Of a DNA stretch of 64,000 bases, positions 31,385-42,480 are shown one piece after another. Each line of letters begins with the position of its first letter. Positions within the stretch are counted from its first letter, which is position 1. Under the pieces are notes generated by a model. The model did no database searches and had not been told where the DNA came from. It saw only the letters and a program-made list of their open reading frames with translations. Both the position numbers and the translations under genes were made by a program. Source of the DNA: Aurelia coerulea (lineage: Eukaryota > Cnidaria > Scyphozoa > Semaeostomeae > Ulmaridae); NCBI GenBank assembly GCA_039566865.1, contig CM076955.1:11423001-11487000 (forward strand). The letters run 5' to 3'.

Positions 31385-33672
31385 TTGTTTTCCTTGTTGA
31401 GTTGTTTGAAAGAACACATAGGCCTACAACAACTTTCCAAATATGCTGTCCTGCTGTCCTTCCAAAACGTAAGAAAAATTGCTTTTGCAGTTATTTTCCA
31501 ACTGCAAAATTCATCAGATTAACAGTTCAAATTTCAATATCAGCTATCACTCACAATTTTTCACTTCTACAGGCCTTACTGGGAATAGCGTGCAATCACT
31601 TTAAAACCTCGTGTTTCTCTGGAACCAAATACTAACAAGTAAGTCCTAAACCCAAAACCCTTGATGATTTGATAGTTATCTTTAAATTGTTTACAAAAGA
31701 TAATCCTGCAGGATGTAATATCACTTCATAACACTCAGGCTGAAGAGATATTTCTTTGATGTTATGTTAATTCAAAAAGATCTTTCTTTATTGCGAATTC
31801 AACTTGCTTTCCAACTGACTGTCAGAATCATTCAACCAAAAAAAATTAACTATGGTGTCTTCTTTTAATTAAAGCTCAATAGGCATTGTCGCAAAAAAAG
31901 AAGAGTATGACAAATTTTCTGTACTGGCTATTTTTAGTTGTTATAAGGGCATTTTTCAACATTTGTCCCATTGTTGCAAGTCAGGTCCAAAAATTAGTAG
32001 ACGTTCGAGATGCAAGACAAAAATCTCCAAAATACTAAAATTCTGAGTGCTTGAGTTAGCCCTATATCCACAAGAAAATGAGTAGGAATCATCATAAATC
32101 TTTTGAAAGGGCTCTAAATTGTAATATTGAGCTATTCTTAAAAATGAATAATGTTAGATCTCTCCATAGCACCGTACACCATAGTATGGTAATTTATCTA
32201 AGAAATCAAGAAGTTAAGTATGAATACCCTGGAAAGTTTTGCTCCCAACTAACTTGTCCGATGCCTTGGAAATCTTCAAGCTTTTTACCATCTATGTCTA
32301 TATCTCCCTGCTTTTTACCATCTGATATTTCCCTGTATTATCAAAAATCTCGTTTCTGAATGACTCTCTTCTTGAGATCACAAAGGATTAGCATTATCAA
32401 GCACTTTATTGGAAACATCAATAGAATTTGAAATTCATAAGGGTTCTTCATGCTTGAGGATCTTCTTTACAACATGATTACAGTTTACTCGAACATTGTT
32501 TAACTCGGATAAATTGATATTTCCAAAAATCAAACATATCTTGTTTCCTTCAATGGTTAATGATGGGGATGACTTTGGATCAGAAAAAACCCAATAGACA
32601 TGCTTCTGATCAAAGTTTTGGCAGGTTTCAAACTGCACCCCATCACACGCCTAAAAAGCACCACCAGGAGTGCGATTTGCTACACTCCTACCAAAATATT
32701 CCCAGTAAGGCCCGCTTCTTCTTCGCTCCTCTGCCCTTCTTGGGGACTTCCACAATGATGGAAAGGCCTTTCAACAAGGCAAGAAAACATCTTAACAAAT
32801 TAGTAAATAATTGTTCTGAATGCTGCATTTGTGTGCACACCAATTTGACTGGAGGCCATTTGTGTCCTTTGTGTCTGTTTTGCGTCTCCATGTGTAAATT
32901 TGAACATAAGCCAGCATATCGCAGTGTAACCATTGTTTATCAATTGTCTAGCCTTATCAATGTTCAGCTATCCACGCTATACCTTGAGTTTGTTTTTGAG
33001 AGCATTTGAAAGATTTGATTGCTGCTCCGCAGTGCAGTGCAGATCCCTAACTTTAAAGGCATTGAGTGGGCATAAATAGCGCGCTCATGACCAATATCAA
33101 CTTCTTTTCAATCATAAAACAAAAGTTGTGATTTAATCACTATGGAAATTAAACCAAAGAAATTCCCCAGGATAATGCAAGGATCAAGAAGCCTTTAGTC
33201 TCCACTACTAATGACTTCAGCACTATTGTGCGATTACAAAGGCCGTCAGCGGTTTGTCAGCAAAAATTCAGGACAGTGTTAACGCTCAGTTATTTATATG
33301 GACTCAATTCCTTTAAGTACACTCAGTAATGGCTTCGCAATGAAGACATGTTCTAGCATGCTGCTTGGACAGTAGAAAGTAAAAATTCCACAAGGCCATA
33401 ATTTGATAAAATGTCAAAATTTTCATTGACAAAAACAGGCCAATAAATGTACTGATCTTATCTCTTTCGTAAACTGACTCAAAAAGTTCACTCACACAAT
33501 CACATATCCAAACTTCAAAAAACCTACGTTTGAAACAATCAACGGTGCAAAATTCAATTAATAACCCTCTTCTTATCATCATACTGCAATAAGAACAGCT
33601 TTGCTCAAGAAATGTGGCTGCAGCAAAGTCCGTTGGCTGACCTCATCGAAATATCAAAAACAAAATACTCAC
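31385..33672. other. No recognised gene; probable intron of the MRTF-like gene
   Basis: Only short frames without recognisable domains. If the two exons at 33,673-34,019 are real, this stretch and the transposon-rich sequence to its left would be intronic, because no following RPEL or SAP exon was found. Confidence 0.4.
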
Positions 33673-34019
33673 AGGGCAGGATTCCTCGCACGATCAAATC
33701 CTCGCGTTCTAGGCGACATTGTAGTCTTCTCGCAAGAACTAGAAGAACCAGAAGACAAATGTTAACAATTTTAACAAAGATGAACGGAATATACCTCTCA
33801 GTATCAAGAGATAAGAAGCCAACGCTCTTCAATATAAATAGTGAAAGGAGGAAATGCGTCGACGTAGCTCGTCGAAGGTGGCCTTGCTAGGCCATCATAG
33901 TCTAATAAACCCTTACCATCTCTATTGCTAAACAAGTTATCAGTGGATGGTGAATGAACTCGCACTGGATCCAGATCATCTCCAAAATAATCTGGAATCT
34001 CTTCTTCGTGAATATCCAT
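33673..34019 (-). CDS. MRTF/myocardin-like gene, first two coding exons (partial)
   Basis: Exon 1 (34,019-33,917) starts at an ATG and encodes MDIHEEEIPDYFGDDLDP... SNRD, ending at a strong donor, G/GTAAGG. Exon 2 (33,738-33,673) follows a pyrimidine-rich acceptor and ends at T/GTGAGT. The phases agree (1 base + 2 bases = Val). Exon 2 encodes VLARRLQCRLEREDLIVRGILP, a good match to the first RPEL motif of myocardin-related transcription factors (pattern LxxxLQxRxxREELxxxGIxP), which binds G-actin. The intron after GILP is where I recall vertebrate MRTF genes having one. MRTFs are SRF coactivators controlled by actin. Later RPEL, SAP and activation domains are not in the window. Other RPEL proteins (Phactr family) are an alternative. 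Confidence 0.55.
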
Positions 34020-37000
34020 CACTTATTAGGAATGAAATGCCTCGAAATCACGAACACCTGGCTAACTGTAGTGCGTTGCAGGCCAGTTTCTTTTCCAGAC
34101 CTGGCAGTTTGGCATTTCTGTTCTGCTTTGACAACTGCACAATACTGCACAATAAATGTCATGGTTATTGGAGAAGAATGACGTAATTTTAGCCGCCCGC
34201 CAAAATATACCCCGCCATAGTAGCCTGCACAGGATCTGGAATAACAGCAAAGACCAGAAATGTTTCGACCGCTGTGCAAAGTGCTTTTTGCGTCTGCACA
34301 AGCCGCCAGAAACAGAACGGTGGGAGAGGGGTGAATTTCTGGGGACTGCACGCAGTTGCGAAGGAATCTATTGTGATCCAGGCCCCTTGAGACGCGGCTT
34401 GAGTTCGAGAACACGCCGAATGTGTCGAGAAGGGGATCAAATATGGCTGAAAAAATCATCGACCCTGGAAAGCTTCGATAAAAATGGATTATTTGGCTTT
34501 ACTTTTCTTGGGCTGAAGGCGATATTTAGCAAGGAAAAATCAAAAAAGAGATATGGATTTTGTGGAAAAACTAGTGGCTGCCGCAAGCTGAACCTTTGTG
34601 GATTTTATCTGCAGGATATGAGCATCATTTTGGGGCAGGTCAGTATTCTTGAAAAATTGGCTAAGTGTTTCATTTTTTGCCATAAAGTTAGGGCTGTTTT
34701 CGATGACGAAAAATATCTCTTGTTTGTTTACATGTAAACAGACAGCTTGTAGGAAGGTCTAAACAATGAATATGCCATGGAAATTTTTATCCCAGCTTCG
34801 TTAGGATGTATAATTTCATGAATCGTATTCCGATCATTTATCCTGGCATTTTTTGACCACAAAAATATTTAATTTCTTAACACAGGCCATTTTCTAATGG
34901 GAAAGAGGGAAAATTTAGTAGCCCCAGAAAACTGAAATTTGCGCAAAATCTAGTGGCTGCCGCAAAATGAGACTATTATCACTGTGTTGGCGAGATGTTC
35001 AGCTTCAAATTTCTCAAACCAGTTCTTGTCGAAAAATTGGCTAACATTGTTAATTTTCATGTTTTAGTTTGTAAACATTTGAACAAAATACGGCATCCAT
35101 GCCTAGGCCATTCTATTGTCTTAGCATTCTTGCTGTTGTTGTCGATGGATGGCCTTTTGTTTTTCAGTCCTGTCTTTTTGTACCCAGACAGAGTCTCCTC
35201 GTGCTCTGATGCTCTATTACCTTGTTTCATCATGTTTTACAAGGACTATTTGCCTCACTAATGCATAATAAAATTAAAATTTAGATTGTCAACTTATGAC
35301 TTATTTGCTTTGAGTTCCTATGTATTTTTATATCAAAATACCAGAATTCATTTGTGATTGATTCACCTTCAAATGACCCACATTTGGTTGCTGCTTAGCA
35401 TGAAAGCATATGCAGTTCTTTTACAAATTTAGCAATGATTCCACAATGTTGTGTCAGTTATTACAGTTATTACCCATCACCAGTTTTTTTTATCTCTGAT
35501 TTTTACAATTGGGCACTTGGTGGAAAGAACAGTTAGATGAGAAATCTCTAATTCTCCTTTCTTTTTCTCAGATACTGCAACATCAACTATGCTTGCTGCT
35601 GATAGAACTCCTCCAATTTGCAAATTTTTGCTGGACCCTGCAAGATGTTCAAGACAGGATTCCCAGAAGAAGAATGGACACTGTTTGAATAGGGTGAATT
35701 TTAACAAATCTTGAGGCATTGAAATATCTCCATTTCAACTTGTGTAAAAATTTCCAAGTATGTAAAAAATTTCCAAGGAATTTCAGATTGATTCCTCTCC
35801 TGCTCCTAAGGTTTAAATGATCCTAAATAGGTTGGTGATGTGGAATGCAGCTGTAAAGTCTTAAGGTATTTTTCTGTGACTACATCTGATCATTGTTGTA
35901 TTTTCTTGTTTGAAATCCTTAGCTAGCCATAAATAGTAGGATCTTGTAAATTTGGAATTTTGTTGAAACTGTATTTTACCATTAGGCATTAGATTGAAAG
36001 ATCCAGAACGGAAAATTATGCCCAAGATGGAGGGGAGGAGGGGCGGAACTTTTTATCAAGATGCATTGTATTCCAATTAAGAATTTTAATGATTTTGTAA
36101 GGATTCAATCAGGATGCCATGTATTAAATGGTAATAATTCCTCATTGCCATCTTTGAAGTAGTCAGTGCCTGATGAAAAAGGTGATGAGTTTGAAGCAGA
36201 GGTGTAGGAACCATGGGGGCACTGGGAGCACATGCCCCCCAAATTGTGCAATTATGATGAAAAAGTGTCCTTTTTGTTTCGGGAAGTGTCTGTCCTTGTA
36301 GTGTTATGCCCCCAAGTTTAAGATGCTTCCTACGGCTCTTGTTTGAAGGAGTACTGTATTGCAGCACATTGGCTCCGAAAAACAATTGTATCCTATTGTT
36401 GTAAAACTGGCACCCTTTCGTACCTCAGAAGTACATTGTGACAGAGTTTACCACAACAGGATGTCATTTTGCTTTTAGGGGTCAATCACCAGCACACATT
36501 TAATACCAACATTCAGTCTAAATCAGTTGCTAGAATTTAAGAGGATGGGACTTGCCCCCCCCCCCCTTCAAGAAGAGAACTCTGCTTTCTGCTTGTTACC
36601 CAAATTTTGGTAAGAAATACACCCAGAACTGTGATAGTAGCCTTAGCCTCCATCTCCTCTTTTTATCTGCTTCACACAAAATGAAAGGGAGTATGCAGTA
36701 CAATGATCACCTAATTATTTTGTTATATCGAGGAAATCCAGTAAAAATGTTCGTGCTCCATTGCCATGCTATCATTCAATTTTTGCCTCTTCGAGTTTGG
36801 TCTGCATCCATCACTGGTCTGAATGTTTCTGGTTGAATTTGAAAGGAGCCTAGTATTGAAACTAAAATTGATTGATAACAATCTTTTGCTGGACATTGTG
36901 AAATAAGCTACAAATAGTTCTTCATTTCGATCGTCGCTGCTAGCTATAGCATCAGCTGATTCAATTTCTGCTTTCCACCGTTGTGATTGTCACGTGATCA

Positions 37001-37048
37001 CTTCGCCTCGTTTCCAGGAGCCATGCATGACCCTCCTGCGCGCGCATA
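34020..37048. other. Upstream region of the MRTF-like gene; no other gene recognised
   Basis: The stretch 34,190-34,400 is relatively GC-rich and could hold the promoter. A diverged duplication with CTAGTGGCTGCCGCAA and GAAAAATTGGCTAA occurs at 34,562-34,700 and 34,940-35,060. Long frames on both strands around 34,020-34,740 overlap each other and show no known domain. Confidence 0.4.
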
Positions 37049-38790
37049 AGAAACATTTCTGGTCTTTGCTTGGAATAACAACAAATGAACAAACACAATC
37101 AGAAATTCTAGCAAACTTTTTCAAAAATTTCTTCAATAAACCAACAGGTGAAACAACCCTTGACGTAAAACCATGCAAAATGAAAATACCTTTTACATCA
37201 GAGGAAGTTAAAGAAGCAATATCAAAACTGAAACCAAACAAAAGTGCTGGCATTGATAACATAAGAGCTGAACACTTGCACTCAGCACCACCTCAGATAC
37301 ACAACAGAATAGCTAAAATACTAAATGAGATAGCAGAAACAGGACAAACTCCAACTGAAATCAAAAGAGGAATCCTAGTACCACTGCAGAAACCTGGGAA
37401 AAAAGCAGGACCATGCACTAATATTAGACCAATAATACTTTTATCTCTGCTAAGAAAAATCTTAGCCATTATTATGTTGAACAGAACAAGTCATAAAATC
37501 GAAAAACATATCCCTCGTTCTCAAGCAGCATACCAAAAAAATAGGTCAAGCACAGAACATGTATGCACTTACAAAATACTAGCTGAGAAAGCAATATCAT
37601 CCAATGATTATGATCTCCACATCCTACTAATGGACCTATCAAAAGCCTTTGATACAATTCACAGAAAAACTTTAATAGAAGACTTGAAGCACATTGTTGA
37701 TAGTGATGAATTGCATATTATAAAAGTAATGCTTGAAGGAATAGAATACACAGTAAAATGTGGAAACAGTTTTAGTCAACCTTTCACAACAAACACCGGA
37801 TCGCCACAAGGAGACTGTCTTAGTGCAATATTTTTCATCCTTTACCTTGCAAAAACACTTGAGTACAACATCCATTTAAATGATCATAGCTACGCACTAC
37901 CAGCACATCTAGGAGAATCACCCCATCAAGCATCAAAAGATCATGATTATTGCCTCTCTCCCATGCAAAGCCACAAAATAATGCAAGAAGCCTTAAAAAT
38001 AGACACACAATATGCTGATGATTGCGGAAGCGCTATAGTAACGAAAGATAAAAGAGCAGTTGAATACATAAAATCAACAATACCAGGAAGATTAAGAAGT
38101 AGAAACCTTTTATGCAATGAAGACAAAACTGAACAACATATCGTAAATCGTGACAATCGATATGGCACATGGACCAAGTGTAAATATTTAGGGTCAAAGC
38201 TAGATACTGAAGAAGATAGGAAACACCGTACCATGCTAGCCACAAATGCCATGAACAACCTGACAGAAATATGGACAAGCAATATAAACATAGAGAAAAA
38301 GATGGAAATTTTCAATGCATTCATAAGGAGTGTCTATATGTACAACACATGCCTATGGACAGTTACCAATAAAACTAGAAACAAAATTGATGCAACCCAA
38401 AGAAAATTACTAAGAAAAGCACTCAACATAAAATGGCCAACAAAGATATCAAACGAAAATTTAATGAAGTTGACAAAACAAGAATTATGGTCAAAAATCA
38501 TACAAAAACAGCGAATTAGGTGGTTTGGACATGCACTACGCCTCCCTGAAAATACACCATGCAAGCAAGCAATAAACGAATTCAAACGAGCAGTCACAAG
38601 ACCAAAAGGCCATCCCATCACAACATGGTACAGTCAAGTTTTAAGGGAACTCAAAGATAAAAACGTTGAGATAAACAACCTCGAAGAAATCGCAAGTGAC
38701 AGAAGAAAATGGAGAGAAATTGTAACAAAATTTAACTAACTGTAATGTAGTGATACGTAAAACAGGTAGAAAAAAAAAAAAAAAAAAAAG
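37049..38790 (+). mobile_element. A-rich poly(A)-tailed LINE, 5'-truncated, open reverse transcriptase
   Basis: An uninterrupted frame from about 37,049 to 38,739 (roughly 560 codons) encodes the reverse transcriptase: LKPNKSAGIDNIRAEHL, GILVPLQKPGKKAGPC with NIRPIILLSLLRKILA, LLMDLSKAFDTIHRKTL, TGSPQGDCLSAIFFILYLAK, catalytic QYADDCGSAI. The C-terminus is QRIRWFGHALRLPENTPCKQ. That last segment resembles the end of RTE-type proteins. The coding strand is unusually A-rich compared with the neighbouring LINEs. The tail is 19 A at 38,769-38,788. It lacks the endonuclease and was probably truncated on insertion. Confidence 0.7.
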
Positions 38791-38952
38791 TAGCCTGCGT
38801 GCAGACTCGACTATCATAAAGTGTAGAGTCTGCGCAACAAAGTCGAAACGCTTGTTTACCTCATCGTGATTGATCAATCAATTTTCTGAAAAGTTTGGGA
38901 AGCAGGAAGCAGCTCGGATTTTGATTGAACAAAAATGTTCGTACACGAGTAA

Positions 38953-39075
38953 GGGAGCGGTCATTTTTAATCCTGGGTACCGGGGCGGAGGATTTTTGAC
39001 AGGGGTATGAAACTTTTTTCCATCATTTTATGGGGGTACGAAACTTTCAAGGAAAAATTTTATGGGGTACGAAAC
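38953..39075. repeat. Left terminal inverted repeat and three subterminal motifs
   Basis: Terminal inverted repeat 38,953-38,994. Subterminal motifs GGGGTATGAAAC (39,002-39,013), GGGGTACGAAAC (39,033-39,044) and GGGGTACGAAAC (39,064-39,075) are spaced 31 bases apart, about three helical turns. They may be transposase-binding sites. Confidence 0.8.
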
Positions 39076-39189
39076 TATTTTGCTTTCAAAAAATTTATGT
39101 TAAGTCACCAATAAACATTTAAAAGAAAAATTAACAGTATTGAGGATTGTTTTCACAGCATGTGCTAAAAACAGTTTTTATAAATACTG

Positions 39190-40658
39190 TTAATTCTTCT
39201 TTGTAAAAAATGATGTGAGTGAGGCTTGTTTGCTGTCATTAATGTTTTTCTGCAGCTGGCGTTGTTTCTTCTTCAAAGTTATGTCACTTGATTTCAATAG
39301 ATCTTGTTCCATTCTCTCAACTGCTTTTTCTGCTTGTTGCATGCTCCCATCAAAATCCGCAAACACACCATTCTCCAACAGCAATTTCAGGCCATTCAAG
39401 TGCAACTTTGGCAATAACTTGCTGAAACCATCTTCAACCAAATTATGTTTCTCAATATAGAAACTAAAGTCAGATTTGCTGACCATTCCTGAGAAGTCCC
39501 GTCTGCATGTTATGCTGAGACAAGCTGAGGCACTTTTCAGGCATCGCTGCTTCAGTTCTTTCACTGATTTAGCTTTGTTTTCTATTTTTCTCTTTTCTGC
39601 TCTCCTCTTCTCGTGCTGTTCAGCAGAGCTCATTGAGATGCTTGATGATCTAGCGATAGCTGCGCTCATCTTTCCAGCCAACTGACAAAGTTCCTCTTTC
39701 TCTTTTTTAATTGTTTGCAAAACTTGAGTGTAAAACTCTAACTCGTTGTGTTTCCAGGAAACCACTTCATGCTGGGTGTTGTAGAGCTGGACACGGAAAT
39801 CATTTACTTCTTCTTCAAAATTTTTGACCAGTGAAATCTTCTTTTCAAGAAATTCTGAAGCATTCTTTGCTTGATATATGGTTCTTGAATTTATTTGGCA
39901 ATCTTCTGCAGAAAATTTCCGAATGTTGAAGCAGTTGCCATCAGCACTTGTTTTGATCTGCTCCTGGAAGTTAAGAAATACATCTAACTTCTTCTGAAGC
40001 TGCCACCTTGACTCCCGTTGATTGCACACATAGCGCATAAAGGCATCTGGCACCATTAAAGAATAACAATCCTCATATAGCTTGTTTGTTATGAAATTAA
40101 AATATTCTTGCTTCTTGTTGACTGCATTTGGCAGGAGCATCTCCTTGACCATTGATGGGACTGGAAGAAAAGAAATGTCTCAAATAAGTGGAATGTATGT
40201 GTGATTGAAAATATAAATTTTGAAAAAAAAACAGTCACAGATAAAAATGAAAAATAAGCAGAGGCCTAGGTTGGTACGCTAGAAGGTCAACCTCTCTCTT
40301 CTCCTGACAATCTTTTGTCTTTTTGAACGCAAAACTCATCATAGTAATTTTTGTCCTTTACTAAGAAGTAAGGTAACAGGTAAGGTAACATTAATCACTC
40401 ACCTTCAACACTAGAAGGGGCAGCTTTGTGATCTTGCGGTGCAATCGGATTTACCTCAATACATTTGCGAATGTTGAGAGCTGCTATAAACTTTTTTATG
40501 TGGCCTTTCTTCTCAATATTGGCATCTGCAAGCATTTCTATCACCTCACTTTCTTTCATGGTCAACATGAACTTGACATCATCGTAACCATTTTCCACCA
40601 GGTTTCCGAAGTACTGCTCCAGTTTAACATTTGTCAAAAACGCTTTTAATTCCTCCAT
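39190..40658 (-). CDS. SAM-domain/coiled-coil protein with C-terminal PIP box (transposon accessory protein)
   Basis: Two exons: 40,658-40,403 and 40,160-39,190, joined by a 242-bp intron (donor G/GTGAGT, acceptor TTCTTCCAG) in compatible phase, giving 408 residues. Residues 1-70 (LTNVKLEQYFGNLVENGYDD, MLADANIEKKGHIKKFIAAL) form a SAM domain, a protein-interaction module. The rest is mostly helical with a predicted coiled coil and a basic patch (EKRRAEKRKIENKAKSVKEL). The last 12 residues, QASLTSFFTKKN, contain a perfect PCNA-interacting peptide (QxxLxxFF). It lies next to the left terminal repeat and is transcribed toward it, divergent from the DDE gene. Its likely role is to help target the transposase or couple transposition to replication, which is an inference. 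The start at 40,658 is the first Met before the SAM fold; an upstream exon is possible. Confidence 0.75.
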
Positions 40659-40690
40659 CTTTTATTCTCGTTCAAGTTCATCAACACTCT

Positions 40691-42480
40691 TCATATGGGA
40701 TTGTAGAGTAAATTCTGAGCTTTCATCTGATATGTAGGGGTACTTTGGCAAAATTGCGGTTCTCTTGTTACAAGAATTTGAAAATACTGATATTTGGAGA
40801 ATTCTGCAAAAATTTCAAGAATTTCCTGTTTCCAGACCCCTTTGAGAACTAACTGAAAATTAAAATTTTAGTTCAATAATCAGGCTTGCCGCACAACTTC
40901 CTTTATAAGGGTTTGTAGAGGAAATTTTGAGCTTTCATCTGATATGTAGGGGTACTTTGGCAAAATTGCGGTTCTCTTGTTACAAGAATTTGAAAATGCT
41001 GATATTTGGAGAATTCTGCAAAAATTTCAAGAATTTCCTGTTTCCAGACCCCTTTGAGAACTAACTGAAAATTAAAATTTTAGTTCAAAAATCAGGCTTG
41101 CCGCACAACTTCCTTTATATGGGTTTGTAGAGGAAATTTTGAGCTTTCATCTGATATGTAGGGGTACTTTGGCAAAATTGCGGTTCTCTTGTTACAAGAA
41201 TTTGAAAATACTGATATTTGGAGAATTCTGCAAAAATGTCAAGAATTTCCTGTTTCCAGACCCCTTTGAGAACTAACTGAAAATTAAAATTTTAGTTCAA
41301 AAATCAGGCTTGCCGCACAACTTCCTTTATAAGGGTTTGTAGAGGAAATTTTGAGCTTTCATCTGATATGTAGGGGTACTTTGGCAAAATTGCGGTTCTC
41401 TTGTTACAAGAATTTGAAAATACTGATATTTGGAGAATTCTGCAAAAAATTTCAAGAATTTCCTGTTTCCAGACCCCTTTGAGAACTAACTGAAAATTAA
41501 AATTTTAGTTCAGAAATCAGGCTTGCCGCACAACTTCCTTTATAAGGGTTTGTAGAGGAAATTTTGAGCTTTCATCTAGTATGTAGGGGTACTTTGGCAA
41601 AATTGCGGTTCTCTTATTACAAGAATTTGAAAATGCTGATATTTGGAGAATTCTGCAAAAATGTCAAGAATTTCCTGTTTCCAGACCCCTTTGAGAACTA
41701 ACTGAAAATTAAAATTTTAGTTCAGAAATCAGGCTTGCCGCACAACTTCCTTTATAAGGGTTTGTGGAGGAAATTTTGAGCTTTCATCTAGTATGTAGGG
41801 GTACTTTGGCAAAATTGCGGTTCTCTTATTACAAGAATTTGAAAATGCTGATATTTGGAGAATTCTGCAAAAATTTCAAGAATTTCCTGTTTCCAGACCC
41901 CTTTGAGAACTAACTGAAAATTTAAATTTTAGTTCAGAAATCAGGCTTGCCGCACAACTTCCTTTATATGGGTTTGTAGAGGAAATTTTGAGCTTTCATC
42001 TGATATGTAGGGGTACTTTGGCAAAATTGCGGTTCTCTTGTTACAAGAATTTGAAAATGCTGATATTTGGAGAATTCTGCAAAAATTTCAAGAATTTCCT
42101 GTTTCCAGACCCCTTTGAGAACTAACTGAAAATTAAAATTTTAGTTCAAAAATCAGGCTTGCCGCACAACTTCCTTCATATGGGTTTGTAGAGGAAATTT
42201 TGAGCTTTCATCTGATATGTAGGGGTACTTTGGCAAAATTGCGGTTCTCTTATTACAAGAATTTGAAAATGCTGATATTTGGAGAATTCTGCAAAAATTT
42301 CAAGAATTTCCTGTTTCCAGACCCCTTTGAGAACTAACTGAAAATTGAAATTTTAGTTCAGAAATTAGGCTTGCCGCACAACTTGCTTTATATGGGTTTG
42401 TAGAGGAAACTTTGAGCTTTTATCTGATATATATAACTACTTTGGCAAAATTGCGGTTTTTTTGTTACAAGAATTTGAAA
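40691..42480. repeat. 212-bp tandem repeat inside the transposon
   Basis: GAGCTTTCATCTGATATG recurs at 40,717, 40,929, 41,141, 41,353, 41,566, 41,778, 41,990, 42,202 and 42,414, a spacing of 212 (once 213). About 8.4 copies; the first and last are diverged, the inner ones nearly identical. No coding. It starts just upstream of the SAM gene start, between the two divergent genes. Confidence 0.95.

Noticed and set aside
34019..34737. Long overlapping frames on both strands (146 and 193 codons)
   Set aside because: They overlap on opposite strands, show no known domain, and lie in the likely 5' region of the MRTF-like gene.
37049..38790. Target duplication around the A-rich LINE
   Set aside because: GTAGCCTGCGTGC after the poly(A) and CCTCCTGCGCGCGC before the 5' end share only a short GC-rich stretch; no convincing duplication.
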